Positions 37,469 to 44,910 of a stretch of 64,000 nucleotides of DNA are shown piece after piece. Source of the stretch: Methylomonas methanica. Its GTDB lineage: Bacteria; Pseudomonadota; Gammaproteobacteria; Methylococcales; Methylomonadaceae. The number at the start of each line of letters is the position of its first letter. Position 1 is the stretch's first letter. The stretch is from contig NZ_LUUG01000082.1 in the NCBI RefSeq assembly GCF_001644035.1, positions 124,001 to 188,000 on the forward strand. Reading direction: 5' to 3'. A model generated the notes under the pieces. It did no database searches and was not told the origin of the DNA. It was given only the letters and a program-made list of their open reading frames with translations. Made by a program: the position numbers and the translations under genes.

Positions 37469-37569
37469 CTTTTTGCGGGCTTAAATGGGATTTACCGCGA
37501 CTTGCATCTGTGCCAGCGCTATCGGTTCATTTTAATTAGACGACAAATTCGAACAACCTTTATCAATTG

Positions 37570-37697
37570 AGTAAATAAAGTATACATTTTTTTACACTTC
37601 CAACCATGCCCGCAAACCCGCATTCCACCATGTAAATTAAAGTCAATTTGACATTTTATTTACACATGTTAATCTGACTCTAAGAGATTAATTTACA
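37570..37697. repeat. three res-like palindromes upstream of the resolvase gene
   Basis: Three imperfect palindromes stand in a row before the serine recombinase gene: 37571-37595 (GTAAATAAAGTATAC then ATTTTTTTAC), 37632-37662 (outer GTAAAT with ATTTAC, inner GTCAA with TTGAC) and 37669-37697 (TTAATCT with AGATTAA, then TTTACAC). They share GTAAAT/TTTAC ends. Tn3-family res sites have exactly three subsites next to the resolvase gene. The first has an AT centre suited to crossover. Binding is inferred. Confidence 0.55.
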
Positions 37698-37711
37698 CAA
37701 GGGTGGCGGTC

Positions 37712-38269
37712 ATGAAAGGTCAAAACGTCGGATACATCAGAGTTAGTTCAACATCGCAAAACACCGAACGCCAGTTGGCAGACGTGGCGCTTGATCGAGT
37801 CTTTACCGACAAGGCCAGCGGCAAAGATGCCAACCGCCCGGAGTTGTCCAACTGCCTGGAGCATTTGAGAGAAGGCGACGTGTTACACGTCCATTCTATC
37901 GACCGCCTGGCGCGGAACCTGAAAGACCTGCAAACCATCATCGAGAACCTAACCAAAAATGGCGTCACGGTTAAATTCTACAAAGAGCATTTGACCTTCG
38001 AAGCGGCCAATACATCGCCCATGCAAACCCTTATGCTGCAAATGCTTGGCGCGTTCGCCGAGTTCGAACGGACTTTGATTAAGGAACGCCAAAGGGAAGG
38101 CATTGAGGCAGCCAAGGCCCAAGGCAAAAAACTAGGCGCACCGGCCAAATTGACAGCGGCACAAACCGCCGAAATCAAAGCGCGGGTTGAACAGGGCGAC
38201 GATAAAAGCAAACTGGCTAAAGAATACGGTATCAGCCGGCCAACGCTTTACAAGCTGATTGCAGCCTGA
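37712..38269 (+). CDS. serine recombinase (resolvase/invertase family)
   Basis: A 185-residue recombinase of the Tn3 resolvase/Pin type. The catalytic serine is S12 in GYIRVSSTSQN; the arginines of the active site are in HSIDRLARNLKDL and EFERTLIKERQREGI; the C-terminal helix-turn-helix is SKLAKEYGISRPTLYKLIAA. ATG at 37712 is preferred over an upstream GTG. It is the only plus-strand gene of the element and ends at a bidirectional terminator. Its likely role is resolution of multimers of the element. Confidence 0.88.
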   Translation: MKGQNVGYIRVSSTSQNTERQLADVALDRVFTDKASGKDANRPELSNCLEHLREGDVLHVHSIDRLARNLKDLQTIIENLTKNGVTVKFYKEHLTFEAANTSPMQTLMLQMLGAFAEFERTLIKERQREGIEAAKAQGKKLGAPAKLTAAQTAEIKARVEQGDDKSKLAKEYGISRPTLYKLIAA

Positions 38270-38290
38270 ATTTTTGACCGATCAGGACAC

Positions 38291-38328
38291 AAAAAAGCCG
38301 GCAAGCCTATCGGGCAGCCGGCTTTTTT
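38291..38328. terminator. bidirectional terminator after the resolvase gene
   Basis: A 12-base perfect inverted repeat (AAAAAAGCCGGC and its complement) around a 14-base loop, with A- and T-runs at both ends, between the resolvase gene and the converging small-protein genes. Confidence 0.85.
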
Positions 38329-38351
38329 ATTGTCAGTAGCGCACCCGTTTC

Positions 38352-38606
38352 TTATTCGAATCGCCCATTTTGCCAAGCTTCCAGCATCTTTTTAGCGTCG
38401 CTTGCTTCCATCTGAATCGCTTGGGCGGCGGCGGGTAAGCTTTCCGGCGACAATCCACCATCGTCCAAACGGCTTGCCACCTCGACAACATCGGCAAGGC
38501 CGGCAATGCGGTTCAATACATCCCGCAGACTTTCGTAAAAGTCGCTATTGATACGGTGGGAAAAATCGATAGCGTTGTTAGTGTCGTTGGCTTCTTGGTT
38601 GCTCAT
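38352..38606 (-). CDS. small soluble element protein, paralog B
   Basis: An 84-residue acidic helical protein of unknown function. It is related to the product of the preceding gene: both have SHRI, a helical stretch with LADVVEVASRLDDGG (here) against IADLLEIAAEVDDGA, and QAIQMEASDAKKML against QAIRLELEDATDLL. It starts at an ATGA overlap with the upstream gene. The longer frame reads backwards through that gene in another phase and is rejected. Confidence 0.65.
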   Translation of the reverse strand: MSNQEANDTNNAIDFSHRINSDFYESLRDVLNRIAGLADVVEVASRLDDGGLSPESLPAAAQAIQMEASDAKKMLEAWQNGRFE

Positions 38607-38905
38607 GACTGTTTGCTCCGGTTCTCTTGGAATTCTCGTTTGACATAGCAACTCAGCAGGTCTGTAGCGTCTTCCAACTCCAGTCGTATGGCTTGACCGA
38701 TCATGCGTAACAATTCGCCATGAAGACACGCACCGTCATCTACTTCCGCTGCAATTTCGAGTAAATCCGCAATAGCACCGGCGCGTTTGATCGACGGTCC
38801 AACGGTATCCTCAATGCCGCCAAGGGGTCCACCAGTTGAAAGCGTGTAAGGGATGCGATGAGAAAGTTCGGGTTGAATTTCGTTCGGGTTGGTTTGCGTG
38901 TTCAT
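38603..38905 (-). CDS. small soluble element protein, paralog A
   Basis: A 100-residue acidic protein, unknown function, paralogous to the next gene. GGAG precedes the ATG at normal spacing. The frame stays open for 70 further codons upstream and that part (MAGLFGQLSGWPPTI...) faintly recalls Ash-type leader peptides of P4-like satellites, but the site and composition favour the start given. Possible regulators or accessory factors of the element; no motif is recognised. Confidence 0.65.
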   Translation of the reverse strand: MNTQTNPNEIQPELSHRIPYTLSTGGPLGGIEDTVGPSIKRAGAIADLLEIAAEVDDGACLHGELLRMIGQAIRLELEDATDLLSCYVKREFQENRSKQS

Positions 38906-39974
38906 GGTGGTTTCTCCATTGCTTAGAGTAAAACCGCCGCCCAGCTTCCTACAGCATGGGCGACGGGCTTGGATGGGGTAGGAATACCGCGCAATGGTAG
39001 GCGGCCAGCCCGAAAGCTGCCCAAACAAACCCGCCATAATGACAGGCACGACAACAAGCCGCGCCGAATAACAGGCATAAAAAAGCCACTGGCTAAAGTG
39101 GCGATTTATCGCCATTGCAAAACGGGTTCCTACGCCCGGCCAGTCTGCGGACTGACGACTACATTCTGATCCGGATTCGTCGGCGGTGTCAATGCTTTAT
39201 CCTTCCCCCGTGCCCGTAATCGTGCCGCCATGCGGGTGGCCGCGGCTAAATCAGGCAAGAACTAAGGCTTTCTCTCCCCCTAGCCCCGAGTCCATACGCC
39301 ATAGGGGCGGCGGCGGTCTTTGGCGGGGTGTTTGGTAGTGGTGTGAGTAAGTCCAAGGTCATGGCCTGCTTTATCCACAGTGGCTTTTTCTATTTGTAAA
39401 ATTCGCCCAGCGAAAATTTAGCTAGGGCGACGCAAAGGACGGGGCAACCCCTAGACTTTTGACCCGCCCCTGGGGGGCATGACTGCGGATAAATTGGGCG
39501 GCTTCCACCCGACCATGTAGCCAACGACAGTGGGTACTAAAAATATTTCTCTCTATACCCTATGCAAAAAATCTGGGGAATCTGGGTAGATACCCCTCAA
39601 GACCATGTGCCGCGAGGCTTTCAGGCTCCCCACGCCATTTAATAAAACGGGGATCTCCCCACGTAGAACAAGCAAAATCCGGGTAAACAAGCCGCTAATA
39701 GACCCATTTAGATTGGTGCATTATTTTGATCGCGGTTAATTCCATCCCCGGATAATTTGTGGAACTCCACGCTCAGTAAAAAGCACCTGGGGAGCTTGAA
39801 AGCCTTATGTATCAAGGCTTACAGGCTTATCTCCCCAGATTCCCCAGATTTTTTATACATACCCTTATATTTTGTTCAGCAGCGGCAGCGGCTAAATAAT
39901 CAGCCGACTTCGCACCCGCTACCCTATGGCGAACCAATAATGGGGAGCGGGGAACATATGAAAGGGCGGCTTAC
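38906..39974. other. gene-free region of the element, candidate replication origin
   Basis: About 1.07 kb without a supportable gene. The left 600 bases hold the promoter side of the small-protein genes and several short hairpins (for example around 39080, GCCACTGGCTAAAGTGGC). The right part has nested inverted repeats symmetrical about 39710, made of tandem AATCTGGGG-type units, and AT-rich flanks. Placed beside the primase-helicase-gpI operon, it is the best candidate for the element's origin. Confidence 0.6.
39566..39854. repeat. nested inverted repeats centred at 39710
   Basis: The outer arms 39566-39586 and 39834-39854 are perfect 21-base complements; each arm contains two tandem nine-base units (AATCTGGGG, AATCTGGG). 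The inner arms 39615-39631 and 39789-39805 match in 16 of 17 positions (core GGGGAGC-TGAAAGCCT). Both pairs share the same centre and are separated by 28 bases on each side, so they form one long imperfect palindrome. Confidence 0.8.
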
Positions 39975-40547
39975 TTATACGGGTACATCCTCAACCCAAT
40001 AATCCGACGACAGAATAATGCAGCCGCAATCCGGCACTTCGCCCACTAGAATCGGGTGCGGATGACCGGCAGCGGTGAGATTGACCACGCCATCCGCGAT
40101 GAATGAAGGTTTGTTTTCCGGGTGTTCTTGCTGTGGCGCCGTTGTGTTGGGTTTTTTGCTAGTCATTAGGTTGGCCACAGCTGAGAACGCCATGGAAAAC
40201 GCTATCTGCATAACGAAAGTCGATATAACCATGGCTGCGGTTGCACTAACACCCAGCGCCATCAACGGCGCAATAATTAATGCCGGAACCTCGCCGCCAG
40301 CCGTAGGCACGATAAATAAAATCTCATCCGCCCACGGGTCAAGGGCGGTGTCTTTGGATACGCACCGGCACATATCATGGTTTTCCGGATCCACCAGCAC
40401 CGCAGCGTAATGCCCGGCGTCGCACTCGGCCAGGAAGCCATCGCGTTGCACAGCTATCGCCCGCAAGGCCTCGGCTACGGTTTTAACGTCCAAGGTCCAT
40501 TCAGCTTTGTATTTCTCCAAATCTCCAGTGAGTCTTACTGTCTTCAT
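39975..40547 (-). CDS. lambda gpI-like tail assembly protein (orphan)
   Basis: A 190-residue protein matching phage lambda tail protein I in layout: an N-terminal ubiquitin-like part (VRLTGDLEKYKAEWTLDVKT, then AEALRAIAVQRDGFL, like lambda's GDLQRFGRRIDLRVKTGAEAIRAL), ILFIVPTAGGE, a hydrophobic Ala/Gly-rich stretch (about residues 95-130) and a C-terminal PHPILVGEV like lambda's LPVLYGEM. No gpK, gpJ or other tail gene is present. AAGGAG lies seven bases ahead of the ATG. It follows the helicase gene by 90 bases in the same direction. Confidence 0.75.
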   Translation of the reverse strand: MKTVRLTGDLEKYKAEWTLDVKTVAEALRAIAVQRDGFLAECDAGHYAAVLVDPENHDMCRCVSKDTALDPWADEILFIVPTAGGEVPALIIAPLMALGVSATAAMVISTFVMQIAFSMAFSAVANLMTSKKPNTTAPQQEHPENKPSFIADGVVNLTAAGHPHPILVGEVPDCGCIILSSDYWVEDVPV

Positions 40548-40636
40548 GTGAATTCTCCTTCACGGTTAATGCCGAAATCATCGGCGAATATCAATTTTAA
40601 AATTTGGCTAAACCTTCATCGTTTGCGGGAAGGGGC

Positions 40637-42637
40637 TTAACCGGATTCAACAAGGCCAGCATCCAGAACCAGCACCCGCACAGACCGGCCCGCAACTATG
40701 CGCTTAACCGTTGTACGCGGCTTGCCGTTTTTGCCATCCTGCTCAACCTTCAACAACAAGCCCCGCTCAGCCATTCGGCGCCATAGAGAGCCGGCAGAAA
40801 TCAGAAAACTATCACCTTGATGGCGGGCAAATTCTTGGATGATCTTGAAGGCGGTGTTGGGCTCTAGCCATACCTCGGCGGGCTGTCCGTCTCTAGGCTC
40901 GGCATACCAGCCGCAACAATCGCCCATCGGTTTATACATATCCTCGCCGTTCAAATCTTTACCGGAGCTGCGCCAGCCCCAACTGAATGGCCGGGTGATG
41001 GGTGGCCCTTGCTTGATAACGGTGGCAATGTGACCATTGCCAGAGCTGAACGCAGCCCGCAACAGTTGCAAAAATTTCTCTACTTCGTCTTGTTCTGAAA
41101 GGTACCCGCCTTGTTCACTGAATGCCTGCTTTAAGCAGCTCTCAAGCTCGGCCAACACGATGTTGGCCTGTTCGCTGGTTAGCGTTTCGGCGTCCTCCAG
41201 GAACTCGAGAAAGGTTTCAGCGCCGGCCAGCAGGTTGCTATAAATCTCCGGTGCGCGCGGGTGACTGCTGGCGAAGCCGTCGCGAATGGCGGCATTGCGA
41301 AGCTGTTCAACCGCCTTGGGAAATTCCGCCTTTAACCGATCCATGCGCGCCGATAACCACTGTGTATAAGCAGACATAAGGCCGGCAAACCGTCCGGCCT
41401 GTGCGGCATGCTGTAGTTTGCTGAGCGTGGCGTTATCAACGTCGGCGCGGCCTAATTCCAGCACCAGCAGACGGCCCAGCAACGACACACCCCGTGGCAA
41501 ATCTTCGGCGGTGACCAGTAGCATGGAGCGATTGAACGGCGCGGCTTGTGCCTGCATATTGGCGGTGCGGCGGCCACGTCCGGCCCCGTTGCCCGTGCCG
41601 CGAATAATCCTCTCAGCCATAGCGTGCTGTTTCTCAGCCTCGACACGGTTAACGCTCGGCTTAAAGTCGTCAATCGTGTACACGCCATCTTTGGCCTGGT
41701 GGGCTTTGGCTTCCGCGTCGTTGGCGGAATCCGACCAGTTTGCCGGAAAGCTGCGGGCGGTGAAGTCGCCATAAAAAGCCTGGGCAATAGCGGCCAAGGC
41801 TGACTTACGGGAACCGGTCAGACCATGCAACCAGATAGCAAAGTCGGTTTGCTGGCACTCGCCCAGCGGCGCCCTCGCCACCGCTGCCAACAAGGCCGCG
41901 CCGATATGCGGTCTACTTGGCGCCACGTCTAACAACAGCAAGGCATCGGCCACCGCCTGTTTCAAGTCATCGCCCGCCAACGGTGCCGGCAGCGCATAGC
42001 GGCCCATATTGCCCGGCCCTAGATCCACTTGAACGCCATCGATCAGACCTTCTTCAGTGATAGCCCCCGAGCCGGTCAAGTAGTGCCACGAGCCATCGAT
42101 CTTTTTCCACCCCGTAAAACGGTAGACCACGCGGCGCGGTATATCACCCGACAAGCGGCTGTATTGATGGACAGCCGCGCGTAGGTTGTCGCGCTTAGCC
42201 GTGCCGGGATAAACAAACACCCGAGAACCCCAAGCCTCGTTAGGCCAGCAAGCTTGCGAGGAATAGAACGACTTAGCAGGCACATCAACCGCCGGCAGCG
42301 GCAAACCATCAGCCCGGCGCCCTTCGATCCGCAGGAATGATGCGTCATTCAGCCCGTCTTCCGCCGTGACTTCTTCCTTGATCGAGCACACAAAATCGCA
42401 CAGCGGAAACTCCACAAGGCCAGAACCATCCGGCCCAGCCTTAACAGCGCGGACCTGGTGAATCGAGCCGGATTTAATCAAATAATCTCCGAAACGCAGA
42501 GGTTCATTCGATCCGCCACTACTGCCGCCGCCACCGTTACCGGGGGGATTTTGTGTGCTGGCTTTTTTGGCGGGTGGCGGTTTCTTAGCGCCCTTAACAA
42601 CTTCCAGAATCGGCGGGGTTTTGGGCTTATCCGACAT
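40637..42637 (-). CDS. DUF927 family helicase/ATPase of the element
   Basis: A 666-residue protein. After a Pro/Lys/Gly-rich N-terminal linker (residues 1-45) comes a DUF927-type region with an ATPase core: Walker A GLTGSRKSAL (K278), Walker B VYTIDDF, and a sensor-like LLVTAEDLPRG. A winged-helix-like C-terminus (LLKVEQDGKNGKPRTTVKRI) follows. With the Toprim protein it resembles a split P4 alpha-type primase-helicase that would start replication of the element. ATG is used; it overlaps the primase gene end by 11 bases. Confidence 0.8.
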   Translation of the reverse strand: MSDKPKTPPILEVVKGAKKPPPAKKASTQNPPGNGGGGSSGGSNEPLRFGDYLIKSGSIHQVRAVKAGPDGSGLVEFPLCDFVCSIKEEVTAEDGLNDASFLRIEGRRADGLPLPAVDVPAKSFYSSQACWPNEAWGSRVFVYPGTAKRDNLRAAVHQYSRLSGDIPRRVVYRFTGWKKIDGSWHYLTGSGAITEEGLIDGVQVDLGPGNMGRYALPAPLAGDDLKQAVADALLLLDVAPSRPHIGAALLAAVARAPLGECQQTDFAIWLHGLTGSRKSALAAIAQAFYGDFTARSFPANWSDSANDAEAKAHQAKDGVYTIDDFKPSVNRVEAEKQHAMAERIIRGTGNGAGRGRRTANMQAQAAPFNRSMLLVTAEDLPRGVSLLGRLLVLELGRADVDNATLSKLQHAAQAGRFAGLMSAYTQWLSARMDRLKAEFPKAVEQLRNAAIRDGFASSHPRAPEIYSNLLAGAETFLEFLEDAETLTSEQANIVLAELESCLKQAFSEQGGYLSEQDEVEKFLQLLRAAFSSGNGHIATVIKQGPPITRPFSWGWRSSGKDLNGEDMYKPMGDCCGWYAEPRDGQPAEVWLEPNTAFKIIQEFARHQGDSFLISAGSLWRRMAERGLLLKVEQDGKNGKPRTTVKRIVAGRSVRVLVLDAGLVESG

Positions 42638-43565
42638 AGCCGCCACCGTTCAAAAAAATCTGATAATCATTGAAATCGCTATCCGGTCTCGGCGGCACAA
42701 TCACCGAACCGCCCACCGCTGCGGCGGCCTCGGTGGCTTTGGTCAACCCTGGATTTTGGGCTGTTTCTGAATCGTTATCTGCGGCAAACACAATCTTGGC
42801 ATCCGGCAATTTCTCTCGCACGATACGACCGACCGCCAACAGATTGTTGGCCGTGAACGCCATATAGGTCTTGATGCGGGTTTTCTCATACAACGTGGCA
42901 GCGGTGGCGAAGCCTTCGCAAATCAGCACAACGTCAGTTTTCGCCCCGATCCACCAGAACAGGCCAGCCAGGCCGCCGCCTGGCAAAAAGTCTTTATTTC
43001 GTGTGAACATCGGATGTTTATCGGGAAAAATCGCTTGCAGACTGCGGAGTGCGCCGGTGCGGTCGAATAACGGTATCAGCAAGCTATTCTCGATAGATAC
43101 CGTTTGCTTAGTGCCGGCGGCATCGGTAACGGTGCGCTTCCAGGTGCCGACGCGGGCGGCATGTGGCTTGATTTGCTTTACCAACAAGTAGGGATGATTT
43201 GCTGGTGCTGGCTCGGCTGCCTGCCAGGTGGCCAAGGCCCGCTTGGCGGCTCGATCCATTCTCGCGGCCTCCTCGGCTTGCCGGCGCTTACGTTCACGCT
43301 CGATCCGCAGGCGCTCGGCATCCGACAGGGCAGCGGTTTGGCCTTCAGCATTCAAGAAAAACGAACCTTTAGCGCCTGTTTTCCAGTTTTGCACTATCCC
43401 GCCTTTACCATCGGCAAATATCTTTACACGACCAGCGCCATTGCCGCGCCTGCCGTCCTCCGCGTCAACCACTTGGAATGTGTCACGCTTGAAAAACTTA
43501 GGTGCCAACAAACCCAGCTCAGCCAGCGCGGCTCGGGCGGCGTCTTCGATGTTTTGCCAGCTCAT
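42627..43565 (-). CDS. Toprim-domain primase of the element
   Basis: A 312-residue primase-like protein. The N-terminal part lacks an obvious zinc finger (FKRDTFQVVDAEDGRRGNGAGRVKIFADGKGG), a Glu/Arg-rich helix spans about residues 75-115, and the C-terminal Toprim domain shows VLICEGFATAATL with the catalytic Glu, KIVFAADNDSE with the DxD pair and DSDFNDY. The ATG overlaps the stop of the regulator gene (TAATG), so the three genes are one coupled unit. Confidence 0.82.
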   Translation of the reverse strand: MSWQNIEDAARAALAELGLLAPKFFKRDTFQVVDAEDGRRGNGAGRVKIFADGKGGIVQNWKTGAKGSFFLNAEGQTAALSDAERLRIERERKRRQAEEAARMDRAAKRALATWQAAEPAPANHPYLLVKQIKPHAARVGTWKRTVTDAAGTKQTVSIENSLLIPLFDRTGALRSLQAIFPDKHPMFTRNKDFLPGGGLAGLFWWIGAKTDVVLICEGFATAATLYEKTRIKTYMAFTANNLLAVGRIVREKLPDAKIVFAADNDSETAQNPGLTKATEAAAAVGGSVIVPPRPDSDFNDYQIFLNGGGYVG

Positions 43566-43996
43566 TACAAGCCGCCTTTGCCGCTGGTTCTGCTATCAGT
43601 AGAGCCATTCAAAGACAGTAGATGCTTGTCGCCTTGGCCGGCGTAATTGTAAGCGGCACAGGTTGGACACAGGCCTCGCGTTTCCAATTTATCCGCCGGT
43701 GTTGGCTCCTGGCAGATTACACAAACAGAACCTTGTTTCTGAGTACGCGCCGCGTGAAGTCGGGAAACCAACGCTTTGATATTGTCGTCGGATTCGCCGG
43801 CAATGCGGGCATCGATAATGGCTTGCACTTCGTTGGCTGGCCAGGCGACACGCTCGCCGCCGATTTGCACCGGTTTCGGAAACAGGCCTAGTTTTATTTT
43901 GCGGTAGATGGTTGATCGTTTTTCACCGATAGCCTGTTCAACGACAGGGCGGCGAAGCATGGGGTTTAGGGTGGGTAAAATATTGGTTTTAGCCAT
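43565..43996 (-). CDS. AlpA-like regulator with C-terminal zinc ribbon
   Basis: A 143-residue protein. Residues 10-65 form an AlpA/MerR-type helix-turn-helix (EKRSTIYRKIKLGLFPKPVQIGGERVAWPANEVQAII seen in parts: IGEKRSTIYRKIKLGLFPKP and RVAWPANEVQAII). Residues 90-120 carry a CxxC...CxxC pair (CVICQ and CPTCAAYN) that looks like a zinc ribbon, uncommon for AlpA. AlpA proteins activate integrase or replication genes of satellites and islands. It heads the primase-helicase operon. Confidence 0.78.
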   Translation of the reverse strand: MAKTNILPTLNPMLRRPVVEQAIGEKRSTIYRKIKLGLFPKPVQIGGERVAWPANEVQAIIDARIAGESDDNIKALVSRLHAARTQKQGSVCVICQEPTPADKLETRGLCPTCAAYNYAGQGDKHLLSLNGSTDSRTSGKGGL

Positions 43997-44022
43997 TAAC
44001 TATCCTCGTAAGGCTAGAGACC

Positions 44023-44042
44023 GCTGCGGATTGCTGCGGATT
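44023..44042. promoter_or_regulatory. tandem 10-bp direct repeat ahead of the AlpA-like gene
   Basis: Two adjacent copies of GCTGCGGATT lie 27-46 bases upstream of the regulator start. A third, diverged, copy (GGCTGGGAAC) follows. Tandem repeats at this place suit an operator for the regulator itself. Confidence 0.45.
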
Positions 44043-44087
44043 GGCTGGGAACTTTATGTATTTTGCAGTGGGTTGAATTCCGAAAAA

Positions 44088-44813
44088 CTAACTGGTTTTA
44101 TCGTTCGATTTTCGGTATTTGTTTACCAAGCCTGTTATTGAATCAGGGTGTTTTTTAGCTTGGGTTAGCCAATAATCAACACGATCTTTTTCTATTCCCC
44201 CTAACGCCAGAACGGCTCGCATACACTCGGCGGTAAAGCTGGTTTCGCTAGTTGTGAAAGGAATGCCGTAGTCAAAAAAAAGCCCTTCCAGCGCACGCGC
44301 TATCATTGACTCAATTGGCTCATCTTTTCTGTTTGGCATTTCATCGGCTGATGATTGAATAGATTTTGCGATTATTTGAAGGTCAAAAATAAATCCAGCT
44401 TCGTTTTCATAAAGCTCCCGGCCTGTCTGGTAGTTGTTGGGGAAAGGGTTTTCAGCGCCATGAGTTTTAGATAGGTCATCCATAGCTTTGGAAAATACAT
44501 ATCGTTTAACTCCAGAATCAAGTTCGAGATAAGCATCTATAGACCTTTGTAAGGCAGTTCCCAAAGACCTTACAGTCTCGCGCCGTTTTTGCTGTTTGGG
44601 GGGGTAAAGTTCTAGCATGCCTGGTATTCCGTCGGCAAATGCCTCTAAAGTTCCAACAAACGCCTCTACGAAATCATTTATGTCGTCTTTAGTGAGACCT
44701 GGGTTTTTTATCTGTGGTTTCGTTTTGTTTATTGCTTCAAGTGCCAGCCGCTCTAAGCGTGCCTTGGTGTCTTTGGCGAACTCTAATCTTGCTCTGGGAA
44801 ACGTGTCTTGCAT
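44088..44813 (-). CDS. unknown protein of the element (possible cargo)
   Basis: A 241-residue soluble protein, mostly helical by eye, that I do not recognise. No signal peptide, membrane helix or catalytic motif is evident. Its codon use is more AT-rich than the neighbouring primase and helicase genes, which suggests a separate origin. The C-terminal third (SFTAECMRAVLALGGIEKDR and DYWLTQAKKHPDSI) looks like a compact folded domain. It lies between integrase and regulator genes, a place where satellites often carry cargo, so a defence or fitness role is possible but unproven. Confidence 0.6.
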   Translation of the reverse strand: MQDTFPRARLEFAKDTKARLERLALEAINKTKPQIKNPGLTKDDINDFVEAFVGTLEAFADGIPGMLELYPPKQQKRRETVRSLGTALQRSIDAYLELDSGVKRYVFSKAMDDLSKTHGAENPFPNNYQTGRELYENEAGFIFDLQIIAKSIQSSADEMPNRKDEPIESMIARALEGLFFDYGIPFTTSETSFTAECMRAVLALGGIEKDRVDYWLTQAKKHPDSITGLVNKYRKSNDKTS

Positions 44814-44848
44814 AACACCTCGTCAAAGTGTTGATTCATCCAAAAGGG

Positions 44849-44904
44849 TTAACCGGAAGCGGGGGACGAATCCCGCTTGTTGCCTGGCCGGGCTATCCGG
44901 TTAA
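44849..44904 (-). terminator. structured hairpin between integrase and unknown gene
   Basis: An outer nine-base-pair stem (TTAACCGGA with its complement) encloses an inner seven-base-pair stem (AAGCGGG with CCCGCTT) and a short GCC/GGC stem, forming a three-way shape of 56 bases. On the minus strand a TTTT run follows the outer stem, so it probably ends the integrase transcript. Confidence 0.5.
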
Positions 44905-44910
44905 ATTCTT

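Noticed and set aside
38906-39115. N-terminal extension of small paralog A that resembles an Ash-type satellite leader.
   Set aside because: The resemblance is faint and from memory only; the Shine-Dalgarno supports the shorter start.
39757-40002. 81-codon plus-strand open frame in the gene-free region of the element.
   Set aside because: It runs through the right arms of the inverted repeats and overlaps the end of the gpI-like gene; no ribosome site or protein-like composition.
44849-44904. Possible tRNA or tRNA remnant suggested by a T-arm-like stem.
   Set aside because: No acceptor, D or anticodon arm can be arranged around it; a terminator explains it better.
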